Assembly: GCA_943329165.2 (NCBI GenBank)
Contig: CALQCV020000028.1
Coordinates: 1-12,452, forward strand
Direction: 5' to 3'
From: Candidatus Nitrotoga sp. CP45
GTDB taxonomy: Bacteria > Bacteroidota > Bacteroidia > Flavobacteriales > Flavobacteriaceae
Length of the DNA stretch: 12,452 nt
Part shown: one piece after another, positions 1-7,861 of the stretch
Layout: the number at the start of each line of letters is the position of its first letter
Numbering within the stretch: position 1 is the first letter of the stretch
The notes under the pieces: model-generated
The model's input: only the letters and a program-made list of their open reading frames with translations
What the model was told of the DNA's origin: nothing
Databases searched by the model: none
Translations under genes and position numbers: made by a program

Positions 1-486
1 ACCTACTATATAATAATCTTTAAATGGGTAATTAAAATAGGGATACACATTAAAAGTTATAACATTAGATGAAACTGGCAGACTACCTGTTGTTCCAATT
101 GTCGTAACTATTCTTGCGTAAGCTGCATTCCACTGAAAAGGTGGTAAACCAGCACTTCCTACTGCAAAATTTAATTGATTAATGGAAAGCGTTGCAGTAT
201 TTATGTTAACTGTTGTAACTGAAACGGGATTCGTAAAAGCTTCATCAGAACTAACTTGCAAGTTATAGTCTACTTCGGTCTGTTGTCCATAATTAGCTGA
301 GCTCCAATTTAAAGTGACAGCAGGATTATTAGGGTTTGCTTGATCAAGTACTATTTCTGTTATTTCTAATTCTGATAAAACTATTGGTGCTGTTTCAGAA
401 ACTTTAAGATCTGCGTTGTCATTATCACATGAACTTAGAACCAAAAGTGCACAGAATATTTGTATTAAAACTGATATTTTTTTCAT
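1..486 (-). CDS. susE: SusE-like outer-membrane lipoprotein, partial (C-terminus beyond the left edge)
   Basis: My translation of the minus strand from the ATG at 486-484 stays open for 162 codons to the edge of the window. It starts MKKISVLIQIFCALLVLSSC, a type II signal with the lipidated Cys at residue 20, followed by acidic DNDN, which resembles the surface-export signals of flavobacterial lipoproteins. The mature part has beta-sandwich character, with a segment LNWSSANYGQQTEVDYNLQV and later FQWNAAYARI, as in the N-terminal domain of SusE/SusF proteins. These are surface starch-binding lipoproteins that assist SusC/SusD without catalysis. The gene starts 17 bp after the SusD stop and is surely co-transcribed with susD. 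The carbohydrate-binding modules expected further downstream lie outside the window, so SusE versus another SusE/F-like binding protein cannot be settled here. Confidence 0.82.
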   Translation of the reverse strand, partial: MKKISVLIQIFCALLVLSSCDNDNADLKVSETAPIVLSELEITEIVLDQANPNNPAVTLNWSSANYGQQTEVDYNLQVSSDEAFTNPVSVTTVNINTATLSINQLNFAVGSAGLPPFQWNAAYARIVTTIGTTGSLPVSSNVITFNVYPYFNYPFKDYYIVG

Positions 487-503
487 AATTTTTCTATTTT
501 AAA

Positions 504-2117
504 TTAATATCCTGGATTTTGAATTAAATTAGGATTTGCTGCTATTGATTGTGCAGGGAGCGGAAACAATTTACGGTAAGCAGGAATTGATATTCCGTTT
601 ATTCCATTTCCTTTCCAAGCCCAGTTATATACACCTCCTGTATACAGACCAAATCTTACAAGGTCTTGTCTTCTATGCCCTTCCCAGTGTAATTCTCTAG
701 ATCTTTCATCAATGATAAATTGCAAGTTAACTTGACTTTGAGTAAAATCAGGGAAGTCATAACCATTTGCTCTATCGCGTAAATCATTCAAGTATCCTAA
801 TGAAGTTGCACTAGCATTTGTTGTTGTGCTACCATTAGTTGCACCATCATTTCTCATTTGAGCTTCTGCATACATCAAAAAAACATCTCCTAAACGAAAC
901 AATGGAAAATCGGTATCTACAAAAGTAGAATTTGGTCCTGGAATTCCTGTTGAAGAAATATTTGAATATTTTCTTAAAATATACCCTTGATCTTTATTCG
1001 AAATATCAGTAATATCTAAAGACCTTGGTCCACCACCTGTAATAGTTTTTCTAGCATCATAATCATAATCGATACCATCAAATTTTTGAACAAATTGCTT
1101 TCTTACACGTAAAGCTCCTCCCCAACCACCTACACCAGTTGCAGAACCGCCTCCTTCAAGCGATCCTACTTGTCCGTTACATGCAACCGTAGTCGCTCCG
1201 TAGTTTTGAGTAGTTACACCGTCAGCTTGAAGGGTAAAAATCATTTCTGGAGACGTATCATTATCAGCTTTAAAATTATTTAAATAATCAGGATTTAATA
1301 TGTAGCCACTAGCAATGATTTCCGAACATTGTGTCATACAATCTAAATAACGTTTTTCACCAATATACACTTCCGCATTTAAGTATATTTTTGCTAAAAC
1401 CATTTTAGCAAAAGCTTGATCAAGTCTTCCATACTCATTAGTTCTTGCTGGTTTTAAATTAGGTATAACAGCTAACATCTCGTCTTCAATAAAAGTAAAT
1501 AATTGAGATCTATCATACTGTGGTCCATTAAAATTAAGTGGATCATTTGCTGTAACAAAAGGAGCTTTTCCATATAAATCCATTAAATTATAATAGGCAT
1601 AGGCTCTTAATGCTCTAACTTCATTGCGGTAAGTTTCAATATTAGCAACATCCGCTGGATCAGTAATCCCCCTTGCACTTAATTTTGCCGGTGTTGATTG
1701 TCTTAAAAACTCATTTACAAAAGCAACTTCAGCCATAGTTCTACTGTACATTCCCAATAAAAAAGGATTGTTAGAATTCCAGGTGTTACGATTTAATTCT
1801 GCTGTACCTGCATCACTTCCTTCATAACTCCAAATCATTTCATCTGTTGTGAAATTTTGCAAATACCACATACATCTAGCAAACTGACTAGTACCTGCAT
1901 CAATCCCCTGAAGGAATGACGAACCAGCATCACCAGTACCCGTTAAAGAAAGATTTCCATAAACTCCTGCCAAAGCTTGTTTATAACCAGCTGGGGTTGA
2001 ATATAGAACTTCATCAGTAAGAACTCTAGTGTCTTCTGAAACTACATCCAAATCACTCGTGCAAGATTGAAACCCTACAAAAGCAAAAAGAACATAAATA
2101 AAATTAAATTTTTTCAT
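504..2117 (-). CDS. susD: SusD/RagB-family glycan-binding outer-membrane lipoprotein
   Basis: This 537-residue protein is the surface lid that captures oligosaccharides for the SusC channel. The N-terminus MKKFNFIYVLFAFVGFQSC is a lipoprotein signal with Cys19 as the lipidated residue, followed by an Asp-containing stretch. The segment NEVRALRAYAYYNLMDLYGKAP (residues about 164-186) is the classic SusD TPR-region signature (R-A-x-x-Y-x-x-L-x-x-x-[FY]G). FPLFRLGDVFLMYAEAQ and IIDERSRELHWEGHRRQDLVRFG are the conserved C-terminal half motifs, and it ends FPLPAQSIAANPNLIQNPGY, the usual family terminus. Length is normal. The start is only 11 bp downstream of the susC stop, so the two are co-transcribed. 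The alpha-glucan substrate is inferred from the neighbouring maltose phosphorylase and GH13 amylase, not from binding residues. Confidence 0.96.
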   Translation of the reverse strand: MKKFNFIYVLFAFVGFQSCTSDLDVVSEDTRVLTDEVLYSTPAGYKQALAGVYGNLSLTGTGDAGSSFLQGIDAGTSQFARCMWYLQNFTTDEMIWSYEGSDAGTAELNRNTWNSNNPFLLGMYSRTMAEVAFVNEFLRQSTPAKLSARGITDPADVANIETYRNEVRALRAYAYYNLMDLYGKAPFVTANDPLNFNGPQYDRSQLFTFIEDEMLAVIPNLKPARTNEYGRLDQAFAKMVLAKIYLNAEVYIGEKRYLDCMTQCSEIIASGYILNPDYLNNFKADNDTSPEMIFTLQADGVTTQNYGATTVACNGQVGSLEGGGSATGVGGWGGALRVRKQFVQKFDGIDYDYDARKTITGGGPRSLDITDISNKDQGYILRKYSNISSTGIPGPNSTFVDTDFPLFRLGDVFLMYAEAQMRNDGATNGSTTTNASATSLGYLNDLRDRANGYDFPDFTQSQVNLQFIIDERSRELHWEGHRRQDLVRFGLYTGGVYNWAWKGNGINGISIPAYRKLFPLPAQSIAANPNLIQNPGY

Positions 2118-2128
2118 AATTATTTTTT

Positions 2129-5062
2129 TTAAAATTTTACATTAGCTCCAAACAAAAATGAACGTTGTCTTGGATATACGGTATTATCTACACCGTTATT
2201 TGTAATCTCTGGATCTATGCCAGAATAATTGGTTATTACAAAAGCATTTTGCACTCCTGTAAACAATCGCAACGAAGCTTTACCTTCTAACCATTTTGGG
2301 AATGTATACCCTAATGAAATATTATCCATTCTTAAAAAAGAAGCATTTTCTACATATAGATCAGACAAAACAACATTATCCCTTACGGCAAAATTATTTT
2401 CTAATGCTGATGTAAGTATATTACCTAAAGCACCGCCAGTAGTCAACTGATCATAGGCATTGTTTTTTGCTGCAAAGGCATTAAAAATATCATTTCCAAT
2501 ACTTGCTCTTAAATTGAATGAAAAATCAAGATTTTTGTAGTTTATTGTTGAAGCCAAACCAAATGTAGCGTCTGGATCAGGGTTTCTATAAACGTATTTA
2601 TCATTGGAGTTAATAATACCATCCCCGTTAAGGTCGGCAAAAGCACCTTCTATTGGTTGCCCTGCATTGTTGTATAATTGTTTGTATAAATAAAAGGAAT
2701 AAGGAGAGTAACCTTCTGTAAATATTTGTCCTTGAGTACCTGTACCTACTATATTATCTCCTAAAATTATATCAGCATCAAAAATTAACTCAGTAATTTT
2801 TCTTTCAAAAGAGGTTACGTTAAAATTTAAATTCCAATTAAAATTATCGGTTTTTACAACATCTGCATTAACACTAAACTCAATACCTTTGGTGGTAAAG
2901 CTACCTATGTTTTGCCATGCTCTATTAGCAAAATTTGAACCATCTGAAACAGCTGCATCCACTAATAAGTCTTTAGATTCTTTGTAAAAAACATCAATAG
3001 ATCCATTAACTCTTCCAAATAGTCCATAATCAAAACCTGCGTTGTATGTCGTTGTTTCTTCCCATTTTAAATCTGGGCTTAAACGACCCGGTATTGCAAT
3101 TGGTGTAGCCGATGGACCAAAAACGTATTGTGCCGAACCGCCACCAACATTAATACGTTGAAGATAATCATTAGCAGCAGGAATATCTTGTTGCCCCGTA
3201 ATTCCCCATCCTAAACGAAGTTTTAAATCAGAAATAGTTTTGTTGTCTTTTAAGAAATCACCCTTAACCTTCCAAGCAAAAGCAGCTGATGGGAAATTAC
3301 CCCAACGGTTGTCTTTTGAAAAACGAGAAGAGCCATCTCTTCTGTATGAAAGGGTCAACAAGTACTTATCATTATAATTTATATTAGTTCTACCAAAGAA
3401 ACCTATAAGCACAACATCAGTATCAAAAGATTGTCTAGGGAAACCCGTTGGCCCACCAGGTAAGTTTGGGTCATTAATATTCCCTGTTTCGAATCTATTT
3501 GCTTCAAATTTTTGATAGGAATAACCTCCTGTTAAATCAAAAACTGTTTTTCCAAATGTTTTGTTATAAACAAAATAAGCATCTAATAATTTATTTCTTC
3601 TTAAACTTTCGGTAGATTCATCTGTTCCATAATTGATATTGTTATTTGAACCTGAAGAAGCAGTAAACCTACTAGCTGTTTTAGATCTTTCACCATTTGC
3701 TTCATCAAAACCAACATTTACAACCGCTCTTAATGCTGGGAAAAAATGAAGTTTATAATCTAACTCAAAATTTCCGTAAAATCTGTTATTTATACCGTAA
3801 TCATAAGTTTGTAATAATTGAGCAACAGGATTCCTGATTGTTTGCGGTGTAAGTTGTCCTGGTGAATTTTGATATTCAAAGAAACCATCAAATACAGAAC
3901 CAGCATCATAAATAGGTTGTGTTGGATCAAATCTAACAGCAGCACCTTCTACCCCATCAGCAAACCTATTTCTTTCATTTGAATAGTTAGCATTCAATTT
4001 AAATTTCAAATGATCTTTAAAAATACTTGGATTTAATGCAACCGAAACCGTATTTCTATTAAAAGAGTTCGTTAATCGCAATCCTTCTTGATATGTGTTT
4101 CCAATAGTAATTCGTGATGGAATTGCATTAAAAAGATTCCCTCTCACAGACAAATTATTATCTACATAGTCAGTTCTTCTGTAAATTGCTTCTTGCCAAT
4201 TAGTATTAGCAGTTCCTAGACTTGAAACATCTCCTGGGCGTTCTTGAGCAATAAGTGCTCTAAATTCATCACCATTAAAAACATCTAGCGTTTTAATTAA
4301 TTTTCCTGAACCATATTGAAAGTTATAATCTACAGATAATTTTTTACCGCCCTTCTTAGTGGTGATAATAATAACTCCATTGGATGCACGTGATCCATAA
4401 ATAGCAGTTGCAGAAGCATCTTTTAAAACAGAAAATGATTCAATTGTACTTGGATTAATTGAAGATAATATTGAAGTAGCTCCAGTACCTGTATTGTTTT
4501 CAATCGGTAAACCATCAATCACAATTAAAGGATCATTTTTTGCAAATAATGAAGCACCTCCTCTAATTCTAATTTCAGAGCCAGAACCTGGCGCTCCACT
4601 AGTATTAATACTTAGACCTGCGACGCGTCCATTTAATAAATTCTCTGCCGTTACATTGGCTCCTTTATTGAAATCTTTTGTTGTTAGTAAAGTAACCGAA
4701 CCAGTCGCATCTTTCTTCTTAACATTTCCATAACCCACTTGCACCACTACTTCTTGTAACTGATTAGCACTTTCATCAAGACTAATGCTTACTTCTTTTT
4801 GACCAGAAAAACTTAAGGTTTGAGCGTCATAGCCTACAAAACTAAAGACAACTTTGTCCCCGCTTTTAAGACCTCCTAATTTAAATTTTCCGTCAAAATC
4901 TGTTGAAGTGCCATTGCTAGCACCTTGAACGGTTACATTTACTCCTGGTAACGGTTGATTTGATTTTTTGTCAACTACAACTCCCGATAAAGTGCTCTGT
5001 GCAAGAATACTAAATGGCGCTAAAAGGAATAAAAATAACAACTTTTTGTACATTGTTTTCAT
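2129..5062 (-). CDS. susC: SusC/RagA-family TonB-dependent outer-membrane transporter
   Basis: This 977-residue TonB-dependent channel imports oligosaccharides with SusD. It has a Sec signal with likely cleavage at ILA|Q22. A carboxypeptidase-D regulatory-like domain follows (about 23-105: GVVVDKKSNQPLPGVNVTV, then FDGKFKL). Next comes the link EVVVQVGYGNVKKKDATGSV and the plug, with DPLIVIDGLPI and LKDASATAIYGSRASNGVII (from about residue 213), both SusC signatures. The remainder is beta-barrel, ending in Phe. An Asp-rich loop DLNGDGIINSND (from residue 810) resembles a calcium-binding loop and is common in SusC proteins. Met1 and Met4 are both possible starts; the first is used here. It leads a susC-susD-susE operon transcribed away from the LacI-type regulator, with a LacI-type operator about 110 bp upstream. 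Confidence 0.96.
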   Translation of the reverse strand: MKTMYKKLLFLFLLAPFSILAQSTLSGVVVDKKSNQPLPGVNVTVQGASNGTSTDFDGKFKLGGLKSGDKVVFSFVGYDAQTLSFSGQKEVSISLDESANQLQEVVVQVGYGNVKKKDATGSVTLLTTKDFNKGANVTAENLLNGRVAGLSINTSGAPGSGSEIRIRGGASLFAKNDPLIVIDGLPIENNTGTGATSILSSINPSTIESFSVLKDASATAIYGSRASNGVIIITTKKGGKKLSVDYNFQYGSGKLIKTLDVFNGDEFRALIAQERPGDVSSLGTANTNWQEAIYRRTDYVDNNLSVRGNLFNAIPSRITIGNTYQEGLRLTNSFNRNTVSVALNPSIFKDHLKFKLNANYSNERNRFADGVEGAAVRFDPTQPIYDAGSVFDGFFEYQNSPGQLTPQTIRNPVAQLLQTYDYGINNRFYGNFELDYKLHFFPALRAVVNVGFDEANGERSKTASRFTASSGSNNNINYGTDESTESLRRNKLLDAYFVYNKTFGKTVFDLTGGYSYQKFEANRFETGNINDPNLPGGPTGFPRQSFDTDVVLIGFFGRTNINYNDKYLLTLSYRRDGSSRFSKDNRWGNFPSAAFAWKVKGDFLKDNKTISDLKLRLGWGITGQQDIPAANDYLQRINVGGGSAQYVFGPSATPIAIPGRLSPDLKWEETTTYNAGFDYGLFGRVNGSIDVFYKESKDLLVDAAVSDGSNFANRAWQNIGSFTTKGIEFSVNADVVKTDNFNWNLNFNVTSFERKITELIFDADIILGDNIVGTGTQGQIFTEGYSPYSFYLYKQLYNNAGQPIEGAFADLNGDGIINSNDKYVYRNPDPDATFGLASTINYKNLDFSFNLRASIGNDIFNAFAAKNNAYDQLTTGGALGNILTSALENNFAVRDNVVLSDLYVENASFLRMDNISLGYTFPKWLEGKASLRLFTGVQNAFVITNYSGIDPEITNNGVDNTVYPRQRSFLFGANVKF

Positions 5063-5093
5063 ACATTTTGTTTAGGTTAAAAAATAATTTTGT

Positions 5094-5113
5094 GCTTGTA
5101 TTTTTACTTCGAA
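5094..5113 (+). repeat. 20-bp shared element, copy 1
   Basis: The sequence GCTTGTATTTTTACTTCGAA occurs here and, with a single T/C difference, at 6412-6431. Both copies are in the same orientation, upstream of plus-strand genes (the regulator here, the MFS transporter there). The TTG inside it could act as a Bacteroidota -33 element, or it could be a regulator-binding site ending in the palindrome TTCGAA. It also lies about 30 bp upstream of the susC start on the other strand. Confidence 0.6.
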
Positions 5114-5148
5114 TGTTAAATTTATGTAAAAATTTAAACTTATCTTAA

Positions 5149-5160
5149 TAACAGCTGTTA
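5149..5160. promoter_or_regulatory. Perfect 12-bp palindrome (candidate protein-binding site)
   Basis: TAACAGCTGTTA is fully self-complementary and lies 9 bp from the LacI-type operator, towards susC. It has no equivalent that I found near the MFS gene. It could be a site for a second regulator or a chance palindrome; nothing else in the sequence decides this. Confidence 0.3.
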
Positions 5161-5169
5161 AATATGCTC

Positions 5170-5183
5170 CGAAAACGTTTGCG
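5170..5183. promoter_or_regulatory. LacI-family operator upstream of susC and the regulator gene
   Basis: CGAAAACGTTTGCG is a near-perfect palindrome (6 of 7 half-site positions match) centred on a CG step, the classic form of LacI/PurR/CcpA-type operators. Thirteen bases of it and its right flank (5172-5184) recur exactly at 6322-6334. Its place between susC and the LacI-family gene suggests control of the susCDE operon and autoregulation. Whether binding represses or activates cannot be read from sequence. If the minus-strand -7 box at 5142-5135 is real, the operator lies upstream of that promoter. Confidence 0.75.
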
Positions 5184-5288
5184 TGTTGAAAACTTTTTAG
5201 TTTTTTACAATAAAATAACTCTAAAATTGACAGAATAAAAAATAACATATACCTTTATTGAGAAATTAGTAGATATCAAATTCATAAC

Positions 5289-6308
5289 ATGAAAAGGAAA
5301 GTAACGTTAAAACAAATCGCCAAGGAACTTGATGTGTCCATATCAACCGTCTCTAAATCTTTAAAAAACAGCTTAGAAATAAGCGAAGATACTAGGCAAA
5401 AAATTCAGGCATTTGCTAAATTATATAACTACAAACCAAACAATATTGCCCTCAGTTTAAAAAACAGAAAAACTAAGACAATTTGTATTATTATTCCTGA
5501 AATTATTCATCATTTTTTTGCAACCGTTATCAGTGGAGTTGAAAATGTTGCCAATGAAAACGGCTACAATGTGTTAGTTTGTTTGTCTGATGAATCCTTT
5601 GATAAGGAAGTAATCAACATGGAAATGTTAGCCAACGGAAATATTGACGGTTTTATTATGTCGCTGTCTAAAGAAACCCAACAAAAGAAAGATTTTCACC
5701 ATATTATTGAAGTTATCAATCAAGGAATGCCAGTGGTAATGTTTGATAGGGTTACCAATGATATTTTGTGTGATAAAGTGATTATTGACGATAATTTAGC
5801 TGCATTTAATGCCACTCAATTTCTTGTTGACAAAGGGTTTAAAAAAATAGCGTTGATAACAACTGTTGACTATGTAAGTGTTGGCAAACTAAGAACGCAA
5901 GGATATATAAAAGCATTAAAAAATAATGATATAAATGTAGACGAGAGTTTGATACTCAAAATTGAAGATACCGAAAATTTCGACCCTTTAATTGAAGATT
6001 TATTGACTAATAATGACTTGGATGCTGTTTTTGCCGTCAATGAAATTTTTGCTGTAACCGCCATTAAAATAGCTCGAAAATTAAACATTAAAGTCCCAGA
6101 AGAACTTTCAATCATTGGTTTTACAGATGGGATTATTTCAAAATATTCAACACCAAGTATTTCTACAGTAAGTCAAAATGGTATAAAAATGGGTGGAAAG
6201 GCAGCAAAAATGCTTATCGAAAGACTGGAAGCAGATGAGGAAGAAGACGAACAATATAGCACTGAAGTCATCGAAACCGAATTGGTGGAAAGAGAATCCA
6301 CAATTTAA
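5289..6308 (+). CDS. LacI-family transcriptional regulator of the maltose/alpha-glucan locus
   Basis: This 339-residue protein has the normal LacI-family layout. The N-terminal helix-turn-helix is VTLKQIAKELDVSISTVSKSLKN (residues 5-27), with SISTVSKSL as the recognition helix. The hinge helix NNIALSLKNRKT precedes a periplasmic-binding-protein-like effector domain starting TICIIIPEIIHHFFATVISG. Later family blocks are DGFIMSLS, MPVVMFDRV, KKIALIT, DAVFAVNEIFAVTAI and ELSIIGFTDG. The C-terminus carries an acidic tail (EADEEEDEQ). A matching LacI-type operator lies on each side of the gene, one facing susC and one facing the MFS-pgmB-malP operon, so a local regulator of both is likely. Maltose or a related sugar is the obvious effector by context, but this is inference. 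Bacteroides uses SusR, a different family, for its starch locus. Confidence 0.95.
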   Translation: MKRKVTLKQIAKELDVSISTVSKSLKNSLEISEDTRQKIQAFAKLYNYKPNNIALSLKNRKTKTICIIIPEIIHHFFATVISGVENVANENGYNVLVCLSDESFDKEVINMEMLANGNIDGFIMSLSKETQQKKDFHHIIEVINQGMPVVMFDRVTNDILCDKVIIDDNLAAFNATQFLVDKGFKKIALITTVDYVSVGKLRTQGYIKALKNNDINVDESLILKIEDTENFDPLIEDLLTNNDLDAVFAVNEIFAVTAIKIARKLNIKVPEELSIIGFTDGIISKYSTPSISTVSQNGIKMGGKAAKMLIERLEADEEEDEQYSTEVIETELVERESTI

Positions 6309-6321
6309 TTTTATCAACAAA

Positions 6322-6334
6322 AAAACGTTTGCGT
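6322..6334. promoter_or_regulatory. LacI-family operator upstream of the MFS-pgmB-malP operon
   Basis: AAAACGTTTGCGT is identical over 13 bp to the operator upstream of susC. The right half-site (GTTTGCG) is canonical, while the left half is degenerate beyond AAAC. A separate ACGCAA half-site-like hexamer lies at 6369-6374. The operator is only 13 bp after the regulator stop codon and about 155 bp before the MFS start, so it probably controls the downstream operon rather than the regulator. Confidence 0.72.
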
Positions 6335-6388
6335 AACTATGTGCCTGCATTTTCTTTACTTAAAACCAACGCAATTTAAATTCTTTAT

Positions 6389-6396
6389 TATCTTTA
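6389..6396 (+). promoter_or_regulatory. Candidate -7 box for the MFS-pgmB-malP operon
   Basis: TATCTTTA matches 7 of 8 positions of the Bacteroidota -7 consensus TAnnTTTG. No clear TTG was found at the proper distance upstream. If used, the transcript would start at about 6402-6404, just at the first arm of the leader inverted repeats. A competing candidate is TTG (6414-6416) with TAAGTTTT at 6438-6445. Confidence 0.3.
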
Positions 6397-6403
6397 CGAC
6401 CAA

Positions 6404-6491
6404 TTATCAAAGCTTGTACTTTTACTTCGAACTAAAATAAGTTTTGATAAGCATAGCGCTTATCGTATTATAAATCATTAAATTACGATAA
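6404..6491 (+). promoter_or_regulatory. Leader with three overlapping, mutually exclusive inverted repeats before the MFS transporter
   Basis: Three stems are visible. Arm A TTATCAAAGCTT (6404-6415) pairs with arm B AAGTTTTGATAA (6439-6450): 12 bp with one G-U. Arm GATAAGC (6446-6452), overlapping B, pairs with GCTTATC (6458-6464) over 7 bp with a 5-nt loop. Arm TTATCGTA (6460-6467), overlapping the previous partner, pairs with TACGATAA (6484-6491), which reaches the A of the ATG. Because neighbouring arms share bases, stem 2 excludes the other two. The arrangement resembles an attenuator-type switch, but the stems are AT-rich and could be partly chance or protein-binding sites. Confidence 0.4.
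6412..6431 (+). repeat. 20-bp shared element, copy 2
   Basis: GCTTGTACTTTTACTTCGAA matches the copy at 5094-5113 at 19 of 20 positions and lies 60 bp before the MFS start codon. It straddles the first arm and loop of the leader inverted repeat, so it might be a promoter element, a regulator site or part of an RNA structure. Confidence 0.6.
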
Positions 6492-7849
6492 TGGAAAAGC
6501 GTAAATTAGGTTTCTGGGAAATTTGGAACATGAGTTTTGGATTTCTTGGTATCCAGTTCGGATTTGCCCTCCAAGGAGGCTATATGTCTAGAATCTTTCA
6601 AACATTAGGAGCTGAACCGCACGACATTCCCGGATTATGGATTGCCGCGCCGCTAACTGGTTTATTGGTGCAGCCAATCATTGGATATCTTAGCGATCAC
6701 ACTTGGTCAACACGGTTCGGGCGAAGGAAGCCTTATTTCCTCATAGGAGCCATCTTAAGTTCTTTTGCACTTTTTTTTGTTCCTTATTCATCTACTTTAT
6801 GGATAGCAGCAGGTTTTCTTTGGATTTTGGATGCTTCAATAAACGTCAGCATGGAGCCTTTTAGAGCTTTAGTTGCTGATAAATTGCCGGATGAGCAGCG
6901 CTCGTACGGATTTATTTTGCAAACTTTAATTATTGGAATCGGAACGTGGATAGCTTCAAACTTACCTTGGCTAGTGAAAAAAATGGGCTTTGCTGAATCA
7001 ACCGATTTAACGGTAATCCCTCAAAACGTAAAAGTAGCTTTTGGTATCGGAGCGATGGTGTTTCTAATTAGTATATTGTATACTGTATTAACCACAAAGG
7101 AGTATCCCCCAAAAGATTTAGAAGATTTCAAAAAGAAAAAACGAGACACTAATTTTTGGAAAGAAATAAAGGGCTCTTACAGTGAAATGTCGGGAACGAT
7201 GTTAAAACTTGGAATTATCCAGTTTTTCAGCTGGTTTGCTTTTTTTACTATGTGGAGTATGGCTACCCCGGCTTTGACAGATCATGTTTTTAATTCTCCA
7301 GCTCCAATGAAGAAGAATTTCAATATGGAAATCGCTGCGGAAAAGGCAAATTTCGAAACCCTCAATCTTGCCTATCAAAATGCCGCTGATACAGTGGGAT
7401 CTGCAATGGGAATTTATGGCCTTTCATCCATGGCCTTTGCATTAATTCTGACTTTTTATTCGTCAAGAATGAAAATCAACAGAAAATGGGTTCACCTGTT
7501 TTCATTGATTGCTGGCGGGATAGGATTCCTATCCATGAGCTTTCTACCTGAACCTTCCTATCTCAACTTATCTTTTGTGCTGATTGGTTTTTCATGGGGA
7601 AGTATTTTATCAATGCCTTATGCGATGCTGTCAAGCTCAGTAAAGGAAGAAAAAATGGGGCTAATGATGGGTATGTTCAACATGTTCATTGTTATTCCAC
7701 AAATTATTGCTGCATTAGGGGGAGTAAATTTATTGTCAAAAATTTTCGGCAACGGTGCGATCGCACCAATGTTATTAGCGGGAACTTCTTTGGTAATTGG
7801 TGGATTTTGCAACCTATTAATCACTGATCCAAAAGTTACAAAAGGTTAA
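6491..7849 (+). CDS. MFS sugar transporter (GPH/SLC45-like), probable maltose importer
   Basis: This 452-residue integral membrane protein has about twelve hydrophobic segments. Between helices 2 and 3 lies [16 protein letters not shown] (residues 68-83), the MFS loop motif in the form typical of sucrose/maltose carriers of the GPH/SLC45 type (S-D-x-x-x-S/T-R-F-G-R-R-[RK]-P). A charged cytoplasmic linker lies mid-protein ([17 protein letters not shown]), as expected between the two six-helix halves, and a longer polar loop follows helix 7. The start ATG is preceded by AT-rich sequence with no Shine-Dalgarno. It heads an operon with pgmB (12-bp gap) and maltose phosphorylase. It therefore most likely carries maltose or short maltodextrins across the inner membrane, probably with a proton. 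The substrate is inferred from these neighbours. Confidence 0.92.
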   Translation: MEKRKLGFWEIWNMSFGFLGIQFGFALQGGYMSRIFQTLGAEPHDIPGLWIAAPLTGLLVQPIIGYLSDHTWSTRFGRRKPYFLIGAILSSFALFFVPYSSTLWIAAGFLWILDASINVSMEPFRALVADKLPDEQRSYGFILQTLIIGIGTWIASNLPWLVKKMGFAESTDLTVIPQNVKVAFGIGAMVFLISILYTVLTTKEYPPKDLEDFKKKKRDTNFWKEIKGSYSEMSGTMLKLGIIQFFSWFAFFTMWSMATPALTDHVFNSPAPMKKNFNMEIAAEKANFETLNLAYQNAADTVGSAMGIYGLSSMAFALILTFYSSRMKINRKWVHLFSLIAGGIGFLSMSFLPEPSYLNLSFVLIGFSWGSILSMPYAMLSSSVKEEKMGLMMGMFNMFIVIPQIIAALGGVNLLSKIFGNGAIAPMLLAGTSLVIGGFCNLLITDPKVTKG

Positions 7850-7861
7850 ATCTAACATATA

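Larger units (their letters stand above)
5063..5288. promoter_or_regulatory. Divergent intergenic control region between susC and the LacI-family regulator
   Basis: This 226-bp AT-rich region has no gene. It holds a LacI-type operator (5170-5183), a perfect 12-bp palindrome (5149-5160) and one copy of a 20-bp element shared with the next intergenic region (5094-5113). Possible -7 boxes of the Bacteroidota type (consensus TAnnTTTG) are TAAGTTTA on the minus strand (5142-5135, towards susC) and TAAATTTA at 5117-5124. The latter reads the same on both strands, and on the plus strand it has TTG 18 bp upstream at 5096-5098. Each matches 7 of 8 positions, which is weak evidence in AT-rich DNA, so no transcription start is assigned firmly. 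Confidence 0.6.

Noticed and set aside
2229..2450. Plus-strand reading frame within susC, and similar ones at 4494-4733
   Set aside because: Both lie antisense to a well-supported TonB-dependent transporter gene and show no recognisable protein features.
5870..6350. Minus-strand reading frames overlapping the LacI-family gene
   Set aside because: They are antisense shadows of a complete regulator gene; the second also crosses the operator.
6329..6374. Inverted TTGCGT/ACGCAA pair after the regulator gene as a terminator
   Set aside because: Only six base pairs with a long loop and no T-run following; at most a spare operator half-site.
7594..7827. Alternative frames on both strands within the MFS gene
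   Set aside because: Overlap a complete membrane-protein frame and have no start context or family features.
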